64,000 nucleotides of DNA. Origin: Citrobacter koseri ATCC BAA-895. GTDB taxonomy: Bacteria; Pseudomonadota; Gammaproteobacteria; Enterobacterales; Enterobacteriaceae. Made by a program: the position numbers and the translations under genes. The stretch spans positions 558,001 to 622,000 of the forward strand of contig NC_009792.1 in NCBI RefSeq assembly GCF_000018045.1, read 5' to 3'. Position 1 is the stretch's first letter; the number at the start of each line of letters is the position of its first letter. Positions 36,318 through 44,433 of the stretch are shown in pieces. A model generated the notes under the pieces. It was not told the origin of the DNA, did no database searches, and saw only the letters and a list, made by a program, of their open reading frames with translations.

Positions 36318-36406
36318 GTGCCGGATGGCGGCGTGAGCGCCTTATCCGGCCTACGGATACCGATCCTGTAGGCCGGATAAAACGCATTAGCGTCGCCATC
36401 CGGCAT
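36318..36406. repeat. BIME (two REP units) after fruA
   Basis: Two opposed REP units, GCCGGATGGCGGCG...CCTTATCCGGCCTAC and GTAGGCCGGATAA...CGCCATCCGGCAT. Occupies the first part of the 358-bp fruA-psuK gap; the rest (to 36664) holds an AT-rich promoter region. Confidence 0.9.
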
Positions 36407-36531
36407 TTCTCTGCCTTTTTTATCCCCTCTATTTTGTGTCCTGGCTCGCAACTTTTTCCTCCCTTGCAAACTGTATCTATAAAAAATTGTGACTCTGTTC
36501 ATATCTATTCGCTTTAGGGCTTGCGGATGGA

Positions 36532-36559
36532 TTTACTTTATCAAAAACACGCATATCAT
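36532..36559 (+). promoter_or_regulatory. Candidate psuK promoter
   Basis: TTTACT at 36532-36537, 16-bp spacer, TATCAT at 36554-36559. The transcription start would fall inside the dyad at 36563-36586. Confidence 0.45.
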
Positions 36560-36562
36560 GAA

Positions 36563-36586
36563 CACATGTTTTAATATGAACATGTG
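36563..36586. promoter_or_regulatory. Perfect dyad, probable operator of the psu operon
   Basis: CACATGTT and AACATGTG flank an 8-bp TTAATATG spacer, about 80 bp before psuK. Position over the predicted start suggests a repressor site. The regulator is unknown; YeiI, with an HTH and a kinase domain like PsuK, is encoded just beyond psuT and is one candidate. Confidence 0.6.
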
Positions 36587-36664
36587 CTCTAATAATATCG
36601 ATTGTGGCGGTGGTTATTCTTAACGAACTCATTGTTATGGCAGCTTAATGCCAGAGGACGTTCT

Positions 36665-37606
36665 ATGCGTGAAACGGAATACATAGTGACGATTGGCTCA
36701 GCCAATATGGATGTTGCCGGGTATTCGCATGCTTCTTTAAATTATGCGGACTCCAATCCGGGAAAAATAAAATTTACCCCCGGCGGCGTGGGGCGCAATA
36801 TTGCGCATAATCTGGCTCTGCTGGGAAAAAACTCATGGCTACTGACGGCAGTCGGGAGTGATTTCTATGGGCAGTCATTAATGGCGCAAACGAATCAATC
36901 CGGTGTGCATGTTGATAAATGTCTGATTGTGCCGGGAGAAAATACGTCAAGTTACTTATCCCTGCTCGACAATACCGGAGAAATGCTGGTCGCCATAAAT
37001 GACATGAGCATTACCGACTTTATTTCGGCTGAATTTTTATCACAGCATGCTGATTTTATTCGTGGGGCAAAAGTGATTGTCGCCGATTGTAATATCAGCG
37101 AAGAGGCACTGAACTGGGTGCTGGAAAATGCAGGCGATGTGCCGGTATTTGTTGATCCGGTTTCTGCCTGGAAGTGTGTCAAAATTCGCGAGCGACTTGG
37201 CAAAATTCACACGCTGAAACCCAACCGGCTTGAAGCTGAAACCCTCAGCGGCATTCCCCTCTCCGGGCGGGAAGATGTCGGGAGCGTTGCGGCATGGTTT
37301 CATGAACATGGCCTGAACCGTCTGGTGCTTAGTATGGGTGGTGACGGCGTTTATTACAGCGATATCAACGGCGAAAACGGCTGGTCGCTCCCCATTAAAA
37401 CCAACGTCGTCAATGTGACCGGCGCTGGCGACGCCATGATGGCGGGACTCGCCGCCTGCTGGATGGACGGCTTGCCCTTTATAGATTCGGTTCGATTTGC
37501 ACAGGGTTGTTCATCAATGGCGCTTGCCTGTGAATATACCAATAACCCTGATTTATCTGTCGCGAATGTTACATCGTTAGTGGAGAACACAGAATGTCTG
37601 AATTAA
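36665..37606 (+). CDS. psuK: PsuK, pseudouridine kinase
   Basis: 313 residues from ATG 36665 (MRETEYIVTIGSAN start, K-12 length). PfkB-family kinase with GGVGRNIAHNLALLG substrate segment and catalytic VTGAGDAM near residue 250. Phosphorylates pseudouridine to its 5'-phosphate. Overlaps psuG by 13 bp. The long frame from 36602 includes codons from the leader. Confidence 0.95.
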   Translation: MRETEYIVTIGSANMDVAGYSHASLNYADSNPGKIKFTPGGVGRNIAHNLALLGKNSWLLTAVGSDFYGQSLMAQTNQSGVHVDKCLIVPGENTSSYLSLLDNTGEMLVAINDMSITDFISAEFLSQHADFIRGAKVIVADCNISEEALNWVLENAGDVPVFVDPVSAWKCVKIRERLGKIHTLKPNRLEAETLSGIPLSGREDVGSVAAWFHEHGLNRLVLSMGGDGVYYSDINGENGWSLPIKTNVVNVTGAGDAMMAGLAACWMDGLPFIDSVRFAQGCSSMALACEYTNNPDLSVANVTSLVENTECLN

Positions 37607-38529
37607 CTCTTTCCTCTGAATTATTACAAATTTCGCCAGAAGTACAGGACGCATTAAAGAGTAAGAAACCCATTGTTGCGCTGGAATCAACCATTATTTC
37701 CCACGGCATGCCTTTTCCGCAAAATGCGCAAACGGCAATTGAAGTTGAAGAAACCATTCGTAAGCATGGCGCCGTGCCCGCAACCATTGCCATTATTGGC
37801 GGTGTAATGAAAGTGGGCCTGAATAAAGAAGAAATTGAATTATTAGGTCGTGAAGGACATAACGTTACAAAAGTCAGTCGTCGTGACTTACCGTTTGTGG
37901 TTGCCGCTGGAAAAAATGGTGCAACGACGGTCGCATCCACCATGATTATTGCCGCACTGGCCGGAATTAAAGTATTTGCAACCGGCGGTATCGGTGGCGT
38001 ACATCGTGGCGCAGAACATACGTTTGATATTTCTGCTGACTTGCAGGAGCTGGCGCATACCAATGTCACGGTGGTTTGTGCAGGGGCGAAATCAATTCTC
38101 GACCTGGGATTAACCACCGAATATTTAGAGACTTTTGGCGTGCCGTTAATTGGCTATCAGACCCAGGCATTACCGGCATTTTTCTGCCGTACCAGTCCGT
38201 TTGACGTCAGTATCCGCCTGGACAGCGCGCAAGACATCGCCCGCGCAATGGCGGTGAAATGGCAAACCGGCCTGAACGGTGGTCTGGTTGTGGCAAACCC
38301 GATCCCGGAACAGTTTGCGATGGCGGAAGAGAAAATCAACGCGGCGATCGATCAGGCCGTGAAAGAAGCGGAAGAGCAGGGCGTCGTGGGGAAAGAAAGC
38401 ACGCCATTCTTGTTGGCGCGCGTGGCGGAACTGACCGGTGGCGATAGCCTGAAATCCAATATCCAACTGGTGTTCAACAACGCTGTACTGGCCTGTGAAA
38501 TAGCGAAGGAATATCAACGCCTCGCCTGA
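37594..38529 (+). CDS. psuG: PsuG, pseudouridine-5'-phosphate glycosidase
   Basis: 311 residues; characteristic N-terminal ALESTIISHGMPFPQN segment and GATTVASTM, GGIGGVHRGAE motifs. Splits pseudouridine 5'-phosphate into uracil and ribose 5-phosphate, a step that breaks the C-C bond. Translationally coupled to psuK. An 86-bp gap separates it from psuT. Confidence 0.96.
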   Translation: MSELTLSSELLQISPEVQDALKSKKPIVALESTIISHGMPFPQNAQTAIEVEETIRKHGAVPATIAIIGGVMKVGLNKEEIELLGREGHNVTKVSRRDLPFVVAAGKNGATTVASTMIIAALAGIKVFATGGIGGVHRGAEHTFDISADLQELAHTNVTVVCAGAKSILDLGLTTEYLETFGVPLIGYQTQALPAFFCRTSPFDVSIRLDSAQDIARAMAVKWQTGLNGGLVVANPIPEQFAMAEEKINAAIDQAVKEAEEQGVVGKESTPFLLARVAELTGGDSLKSNIQLVFNNAVLACEIAKEYQRLA

Positions 38530-38615
38530 TAAAAACGCACGGGCAGAGAGCGGTCGCCCGCGATATCAAAACCTGGCTTTCACGCCGGGTTTCCTGGCAT
38601 GAAGGGAAAATCATT

Positions 38616-39866
38616 ATGGATATAATGAGAAGTGTTGTGGGTATGCTGGTACTACTGGCAATCGCATTTCTGCTGTCAGTGAATAAAAAACGTATCAGCC
38701 TGCGTACCGTTGGCGCGGCGCTGGTGCTGCAAATCGCCATCGGTGGGATCATGCTTTATTTCCCGCCGGGGAAATGGCTGGTGGAGCAGGCCGCGCTCGG
38801 TGTCCACAAGGTGATGTCCTACAGCGACGCGGGTAGCGCATTTATCTTTGGCTCATTAGTAGGGCCAAAAATGGATGTGCTGTTTGACGGCGCTGGGTTT
38901 ATCTTTGCCTTTCGCGTGTTGCCGGCCATCATCTTTGTGACTGCGCTGATCAGCTTGCTTTACTACATTGGCGTGATGGGACTGCTGATCCGTATCCTCG
39001 GCGGTATTTTCCAGAAAGCGCTGAACATCAGCAAGATCGAGTCGTTTGTTGCGGTTACTACCATTTTTCTCGGGCAAAACGAGATCCCGGCGATTGTTAA
39101 GCCGTTTATCGACCGTCTAAATCGTAATGAGCTGTTTACCGCTATTTGTAGCGGCATGGCCTCAATCGCCGGTTCGATGATGATCGGCTATGCCGGAATG
39201 GGGGTGCCGATTGATTATCTGCTGGCGGCGTCCTTAATGGCGATCCCTGGCGGCATTCTGTTTGCCCGTATGCTGAGCCCGGCGACGGAAGAGTCTAAAG
39301 TGACGTTTGAAAATCTGTCGTTTACCGAAACGCCGCCAAAAAGCATCATTGAAGCGGCGGCCAGCGGCGCGATGACCGGGCTGAAAATCGCCGCTGGTGT
39401 GGCGACGGTGGTGATGGCGTTTGTTGCCATTATCGCGCTGATTAACGGCATCATCGGCGGCGTTGGCGGCTGGTTCGGCTTTGGTCACGCCACGCTAGAA
39501 GGGATCTTCGGCTGGGTTTTAGCGCCGCTGGCCTGGATTATGGGCGTGGACTGGAGTGATGCGACGCTTGCCGGTAGCCTGATTGGGCAAAAACTGGCGA
39601 TTAACGAGTTTGTCGCTTATCTCAACTTCTCACCGTATCTGCAAGCTGCCGGTACGCTGGATGTGAAGACGATAGCGATCATCTCTTTCGCGTTGTGTGG
39701 CTTTGCCAACTTTGGTTCGATTGGTGTGGTGGTGGGCGCGTTTTCTGCGATTGCGCCGCAGCGTGCGCCGGAAATCGCCCAGCTTGGAATGCGTGCGCTG
39801 GCGGCGGCAACGCTCTCTAACCTGATGAGCGCCACTATCGCGGGGTTCTTTATCGGGCTGGCATAG
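38616..39866 (+). CDS. psuT: PsuT, CNT-family nucleoside (pseudouridine) transporter
   Basis: 416 residues; concentrative nucleoside transporter with about 10 helices and motifs GQNEIPAIVKPF and NEFVAYLNF (in part). Matches PsuT (YeiM) in length and place, third in the psu operon. In K-12 the related nupX lies nearby too, but not here. Confidence 0.92.
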   Translation: MDIMRSVVGMLVLLAIAFLLSVNKKRISLRTVGAALVLQIAIGGIMLYFPPGKWLVEQAALGVHKVMSYSDAGSAFIFGSLVGPKMDVLFDGAGFIFAFRVLPAIIFVTALISLLYYIGVMGLLIRILGGIFQKALNISKIESFVAVTTIFLGQNEIPAIVKPFIDRLNRNELFTAICSGMASIAGSMMIGYAGMGVPIDYLLAASLMAIPGGILFARMLSPATEESKVTFENLSFTETPPKSIIEAAASGAMTGLKIAAGVATVVMAFVAIIALINGIIGGVGGWFGFGHATLEGIFGWVLAPLAWIMGVDWSDATLAGSLIGQKLAINEFVAYLNFSPYLQAAGTLDVKTIAIISFALCGFANFGSIGVVVGAFSAIAPQRAPEIAQLGMRALAAATLSNLMSATIAGFFIGLA

Positions 39867-39883
39867 TTGTAGTGGACGATTTT

Positions 39884-40072
39884 GCCGGATGGCGGCTTCG
39901 CCTTATCCGGCCTACAGTAACGCACCTCGTAGGCCTGATAAGCGCAGCGCCATCAGGCATATCCGACCCACAGTAACGCACTCCGTAGGCCTGATAAGCG
40001 CAGCGCCATCAGGCATATCCGACCCACAGTGACGCACTCCGTAGGCCTGATAAGCGCAGCGCCATCAGGCAT
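39884..40072. repeat. BIME with a 56-bp-period tandem REP array
   Basis: One REP at 39884-39915, then three copies of a 32-bp unit GTAGGCCTGATAAGCGCAGC... starting at 39929, 39985 and 40041, exactly 56 bp apart, with near-identical 24-bp spacers (TATCCGACCCACAGT.ACGCACTCC). The third copy ends at 40072, the first base of the reversed yeiI stop codon. Fills the gap between convergent psuT and yeiI. Confidence 0.93.
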
Positions 40073-41169
40073 TATGCCAGGGTTGTTTTCAGCAGATAAA
40101 GCGCGTTATCGGCGGAGAGGGTGGGGTTGTTAATACTGATGCTGGCGCGCGATAACGCCGCGCAGGCCATCGCGAAATTCGCGCTATCGCGAAAATCACT
40201 TCCCTCCAGAAAGCTGTAGAGCAACCCGGCCATGAAGCCATCATCCGCGCCGAAGCTGTCCACGCGGGTGTGAGACGGCGGGGTGAGTAAAAACTGCTCG
40301 CCATTTTTCTCGCTACAAAAGACCGCTTCATCTTCCAGGCAAACGAAGATTCGCTGTACGCCTTGCTGATGCAGGTCATTGACGGCCTGTACACGGTCGG
40401 CGTCGGAACGCACCGCTTTTCCCCACAGAATCTCCAGCTCTTTTTGCGTGGGTTTTAACGTATGAATGCGTGAATACCAGGTCCTGATTTTTTCCGCTTT
40501 GAACTCTGAAACGGTATCAATAAAGACCGGGATTTCATCCGCAATGGTAAAGACCCATTCGATGGCTTCCGGCGTCAGGTTGCAGTCCGCCAGCACCACG
40601 CCAGCGTGACGAATAAGATCCCGCGAGCTATTCAGCAACTGCGGCGTCAGCTGTTGCAGAATGTGGGTGTCGTTAATCGCCAGCACCGTCTCTTCCTGCT
40701 GGTTGGCGATGGACAGATAGGTTGAAGTGTTATGCCCATGCAGGCGGATACAGCTGGAGATGTTCACGCCAGCCTGACGAGTCTGCTCCAGCAGCGTTTC
40801 ACCATAAAAATCGCTACCGACCGCAGAGAGCAAATGCACATCGCGACCCAGCAGCGCCAGATTATGCGCAATATTGCGCCCCACGCCGCCAGCAGAACAG
40901 TGAATGCTGCCAGGGTTGGAAGCCGCCTGCGGATAATGGATATCCGCCACGCCGCGAATATCCATATTGATCGCCCCGACCACCACGCAATACTCCTGCT
41001 CGGTGAGGATATAGCCTTTGCCTTTGATCATCCCTTTACGCATCAGGTCCATAATATGGGCCGCCACGCGTGAGCGACTGATCTGCAAAATATCAGCGAT
41101 TTCATTTTGCTGAATGAGCGGATTGCGGCGCAGGATCTTGAGGATCTGCTTTTCCCTGTCGTTCATCAT
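40072..41169 (-). CDS. yeiI: YeiI, PfkB-family kinase with N-terminal winged helix
   Basis: 365 residues (ATG 41169; a second ATG one codon on is equally possible). Residues 1-55 form a winged HTH (EIADILQISRSRVAAHI), and the rest is a PfkB kinase resembling PsuK (GGVGRNIAHNLALLG) with motif SFGADDGF where the usual GAGD is GADD. The start overlaps the nfo stop (TAATG). Probably a nucleoside/sugar kinase that doubles as a regulator; substrate unknown. Confidence 0.88.
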   Translation of the reverse strand: MMNDREKQILKILRRNPLIQQNEIADILQISRSRVAAHIMDLMRKGMIKGKGYILTEQEYCVVVGAINMDIRGVADIHYPQAASNPGSIHCSAGGVGRNIAHNLALLGRDVHLLSAVGSDFYGETLLEQTRQAGVNISSCIRLHGHNTSTYLSIANQQEETVLAINDTHILQQLTPQLLNSSRDLIRHAGVVLADCNLTPEAIEWVFTIADEIPVFIDTVSEFKAEKIRTWYSRIHTLKPTQKELEILWGKAVRSDADRVQAVNDLHQQGVQRIFVCLEDEAVFCSEKNGEQFLLTPPSHTRVDSFGADDGFMAGLLYSFLEGSDFRDSANFAMACAALSRASISINNPTLSADNALYLLKTTLA

Positions 41170-42026
41170 TACGCAACCACCTTTGCCGTTTGCTGCGCTT
41201 TCAGCCAGGCAATCTCTTCTGCCCAGATATCCGGGTTGATGGTTTCCAGAATCAGCGGAATACCGTCAAAACGATCGTCCTGCATGATCCAGCGAAATGC
41301 ATCATGACCAATGTTGCCTTCGCCCAAACTGTGGTGACGGTCAACGCGGCTGCCAAAGGCGCTTTTCGCGTCGTTCAGGTGCATGCCGCGCAGGTATGTA
41401 AAGCCCACAACACGCTCAAAATCGGCGAATGTTTTTTCACATTCGTCGGTGGTACGCAGATCGTAACCGGCCGCGAACGCGTGACAGGTATCAATACAGA
41501 CGCCCACGCGGGACTTATCGTCCACGCCGTCGATGATGGCGGCGAGATGCTCAAACCTGAATCCCAGATTGCTCCCCTGACCCGCAGTGTTTTCAATGAC
41601 TGCCGTGACCCCTTGGGTTTTCTCAAGGGCAATGTTGATCGACTCTGCAATTCGCGCCAGACATTCCTCTTCCGGGATTTGCTGTAAATGGCTACCCGGG
41701 TGGAAATTGAGCAGCGATAGCCCCAGTTGCTCACAACGCTGCATTTCATCAATAAACGCATCGCGCGATTTTTCCAGCGCTTCGCTGACAGGGTGCCCGA
41801 GGTTGATCAGATAGCTGTCGTGGGGAAGGATCTGCGCAGGCGAATAGTGGTATTTCTCGCAGGCGGCCTTAAAGTCATCAATGATTTGGGCAGTGAGCGG
41901 CGCGGCGCGCCATTGACGCTGATTTTTCGTGAACAGCGCAAATGCGGTTGCGTCAATTTCTGCGGCGCGAATTGCAGCGTTGGCTAACCCGCCAGCGGCG
42001 CTGACATGCGCTCCGATATATTTCAT
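41169..42026 (-). CDS. nfo: Nfo, endonuclease IV (AP endonuclease)
   Basis: 285 residues, TIM-barrel AP endonuclease 2 family with three-zinc ligands in motifs NFHPGSH, IENTAGQG, CIDTCHAFAAGYD and HLNDAK. Repairs abasic sites and oxidised 3' ends; in E. coli induced by SoxRS. Its AGGAG ribosome binding site lies in one arm of a large inverted repeat (42035-42125). Start overlap with yeiI suggests cotranscription. Confidence 0.97.
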   Translation of the reverse strand: MKYIGAHVSAAGGLANAAIRAAEIDATAFALFTKNQRQWRAAPLTAQIIDDFKAACEKYHYSPAQILPHDSYLINLGHPVSEALEKSRDAFIDEMQRCEQLGLSLLNFHPGSHLQQIPEEECLARIAESINIALEKTQGVTAVIENTAGQGSNLGFRFEHLAAIIDGVDDKSRVGVCIDTCHAFAAGYDLRTTDECEKTFADFERVVGFTYLRGMHLNDAKSAFGSRVDRHHSLGEGNIGHDAFRWIMQDDRFDGIPLILETINPDIWAEEIAWLKAQQTAKVVA

Positions 42027-42034
42027 GGAAGACT

Positions 42035-42125
42035 CCTGTTAAACCCGCTATACACATTATTCTTCAGGTTTGAATAATGTCGTGTATTCGAAAAAAATAC
42101 TCTCCAATGATAGCGGGTTAACAGG
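42035..42125 (-). promoter_or_regulatory. Nested inverted repeats in the nfo leader
   Basis: Outer arms at 42035-42051 and 42110-42125 are complementary over 16 bp apart from one extra A; inside them a perfect 9-bp repeat ACATTATTC/GAATAATGT lies at 42054-42080. The outer arm near nfo contains AACAGG of the ribosome binding site, so an RNA starting upstream of 42125 could hide it. Confidence 0.6.
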
Positions 42126-42141
42126 GGCAAAATGTAGTGCT

Positions 42142-43191
42142 TTATGCGATAAGATGGTGAATCAGTACGTTAATCACGCCGCCGCCAACAATCAGCCAGA
42201 CAAACAGCACCAGCGCCATCAGTAACGGTTTCGCCCCGGCTTTCTTCAGCGCGCTGACGTGCGTTGTAAGACCCAGCGCGGCCATTGCCATCGCCAGCAG
42301 AACCGTATCCAGCGTAATCAACATGTTTACCACCGCCTGCGGCAGCAGATGGAACGAGTTAACGATTGCCACTACGATGAACAGCACCGCAAACCACGGG
42401 ATGGTGATTTTGCTTTTCTCCGCGCCCGTCGCCGGAGAAAGTTGTTTCACGCGGGCGGCCAGCAGAATCAGAAACGGCGCCAGCATCATTACGCGTAGCA
42501 TTTTGGCAATCACCGCGGCGTTTTCCGCGTCCGGGTTAATGGCGTGCCCGGCGGCAACGACCTGGGCTACTTCATGCATAGTCGAACCAATATAGATGCC
42601 GTAGGTTTCCGGGCTGAACCAGTGCGCCAGCAGCGGATACATTGCCGGGTAGAGGAAGATTGCCAGCGTACCGAAAATCACCACCGTCGCGACGGCCACC
42701 GTAACTTTGCTGGCCTCCGCTTTAACGACGGGCTCCGTTGCCAGCACTGCCGCCGCTCCGCAAATGCTGCTTCCGGCGCCAATCAGCCAACTGGTGTGCT
42801 TGTCCAGACCAAACACTTTCTGCCCGAGGAAACAGGCGAGTAAAAAAGTGCTGGAGAGCGTCAGTACATCAATCACAATCCCGCTGACGCCCACGTCTGC
42901 AATCTGTGAGAAGGTGAGGCGAAAACCGTAGAGAATGATCCCCAGGCGTAATAGATGTTGTTTAGCGAACAGCACGCCGCCGTCACAGCTTTTCCAGATT
43001 TGCGGATACACCGTATTGCCAATGACCATTCCCAGTAAGATGGCTAAGGTGAGGGCGCTGAACCCGGCTCCCGCGACGGCAGGAATAGATCCACCCCACA
43101 GGGCAGCTCCTGTGATAACTGCGCTCAGGGCAAGCCCCGGTATAAAATGCCACACTGTACGATGGTGATTCTGTAAGGTGAGTTCTGTCAT
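42142..43191 (-). CDS. yeiH: YeiH, putative sulfate/sulfite exporter family membrane protein
   Basis: 349 residues, about 10-11 membrane helices, UPF0324/PSE family; conserved GAGSSICGAAAV and STMHEVAQVVAAG segments. Divergent from the LysR-type gene yeiE, a classic regulator-target layout. Because YeiE has been reported to respond to sulfite in Salmonella, export of sulfite or related oxyanions is plausible but not shown. Confidence 0.88.
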   Translation of the reverse strand: MTELTLQNHHRTVWHFIPGLALSAVITGAALWGGSIPAVAGAGFSALTLAILLGMVIGNTVYPQIWKSCDGGVLFAKQHLLRLGIILYGFRLTFSQIADVGVSGIVIDVLTLSSTFLLACFLGQKVFGLDKHTSWLIGAGSSICGAAAVLATEPVVKAEASKVTVAVATVVIFGTLAIFLYPAMYPLLAHWFSPETYGIYIGSTMHEVAQVVAAGHAINPDAENAAVIAKMLRVMMLAPFLILLAARVKQLSPATGAEKSKITIPWFAVLFIVVAIVNSFHLLPQAVVNMLITLDTVLLAMAMAALGLTTHVSALKKAGAKPLLMALVLFVWLIVGGGVINVLIHHLIA

Positions 43192-43244
43192 AACCTTCTC
43201 CTCTATATGGGTAAAATGTTATGGCGAACTGGTTTAAAAATAAA

Positions 43245-43268
43245 ATTGATTATATATTTATAATTAAT
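43245..43268. promoter_or_regulatory. AT-rich dyad between yeiH and yeiE
   Basis: ATTGATTATA and TATAATTAAT, complementary at 9 of 10 positions, with 4-bp spacer; contains LysR-type T-N11-A spacing. Candidate YeiE binding site in the 119-bp divergent region. Confidence 0.5.
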
Positions 43269-43310
43269 CTTTATAAGTGGTAAGCGACAGCCTGCCAGTG
43301 GAAAACAACA

Positions 43311-44174
43311 ATGCATATCACGCTACGACAACTAGAAGTTTTTACTGAGGTGCTAAAAAGCGGCTCGACGACCCAGGCATCTGTCATGCTGTCGCTGTCG
43401 CAGTCGGCCGTAAGCGCGGCATTGACCGATCTGGAAGGTCAGCTTGGCGTACAGCTATTTGACCGCGTCGGAAAACGGCTGGTGGTCAATGAACACGGGC
43501 GCTTGCTGTATCCGCGCGCGCTGGCGCTGCTGGAGCAGGCTGTCGAAATTGAGCAACTGTTTCGGGAAGACAATGGCGCAATCCGCGTTTATGCCAGTAG
43601 CACCATTGGTAATTACATCCTGCCTGCGGTAATTGCCCGTTACAGGAAGGACTTTCCCGATCTGCCGCTGGAACTTAGCGTGGGCAACAGCCAGGATGTC
43701 ATTACGGCGGTGCTCGATTTTCGGGTGGATATCGGCCTGATTGAAGGCCCGTGCCACAATACTGAGATTATTTCTGAGCCGTGGCTGGACGATGAGCTGG
43801 TGGTGTTTGCCGCACCGTCTTCGCCGTTGGCGCAAGGGCCGGTAACGCTTGAACAACTTGCCGCCGCGCCCTGGATACTGCGCGAGCGCGGTTCCGGTAC
43901 GCGTGAGATTGTCGACTACCTGTTGCTTTCGCACTTGCCAAAATTCGAAATGGCGATGGAGCTGGGTAACTCCGAAGCGATCAAACACGCCGTGCGTCAT
44001 GGTCTGGGCATCAGTTGCCTGTCGCGGCGGGTTATTGAGGAACAGCTTCAGGCGGGAACGTTGAGTGAAATCGCGGTGCCTTTGCCGCGCCTGGTGCGAA
44101 CCCTGTGGCGAATCCACCATCGCCAGAAACACCTTTCCAATGCCTTACAGCGTTTTTTGCGCTACTGCGAATAA
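43311..44174 (+). CDS. yeiE: YeiE, LysR-type transcriptional regulator
   Basis: 287 residues. N-terminal winged HTH (residues 1-60, TTQASVMLSLSQSAVSAALTDLE helix pair, shortened), then a CysB-like effector domain (from residue 90). Likely controls yeiH opposite. K-12 YeiE was tied to iron homeostasis and Salmonella YeiE to sulfite sensing; which applies here is unknown. Confidence 0.92.
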   Translation: MHITLRQLEVFTEVLKSGSTTQASVMLSLSQSAVSAALTDLEGQLGVQLFDRVGKRLVVNEHGRLLYPRALALLEQAVEIEQLFREDNGAIRVYASSTIGNYILPAVIARYRKDFPDLPLELSVGNSQDVITAVLDFRVDIGLIEGPCHNTEIISEPWLDDELVVFAAPSSPLAQGPVTLEQLAAAPWILRERGSGTREIVDYLLLSHLPKFEMAMELGNSEAIKHAVRHGLGISCLSRRVIEEQLQAGTLSEIAVPLPRLVRTLWRIHHRQKHLSNALQRFLRYCE

Positions 44175-44183
44175 GCGTCCTTT

Positions 44184-44287
44184 GCCGGATGGCGGCGTAA
44201 ACGCCTTATCCGGCCTACAAACTCAACGCTTTATCCGGCCTACAAATGTCGATCCTGTAGGCCTGATAAGCGTAGCGCCATCAGGCG
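44184..44287. repeat. BIME between yeiE and lysP
   Basis: Three REP-like units: GCCGGATGGCGGCGTAAACGCCTTATCCGGC, a partial repeat CTTTATCCGGCCTACAAA, and GTAGGCCTGATAAGCGTAGCGCCATCAGGC (each cut short here). Confidence 0.85.
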
Positions 44288-44433
44288 AATGTCTTAACGT
44301 CTATCCGATCTACACTTTACTTATAATCCACGGCCAGTCATGAAGGTCTCTTATAACTGCGCATTTGTGCCGGAAGGATGGCGTTTCGTCTGCTACAATC
44401 GCGCCTCATTTTTTGGATGGATAGCATTTTCAC

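Noticed and set aside
39929..40072. Regular 56-bp repeats as a CRISPR array
   Set aside because: Repeats and spacers are both nearly identical between copies and the units are REP sequences; there are no cas genes nearby.
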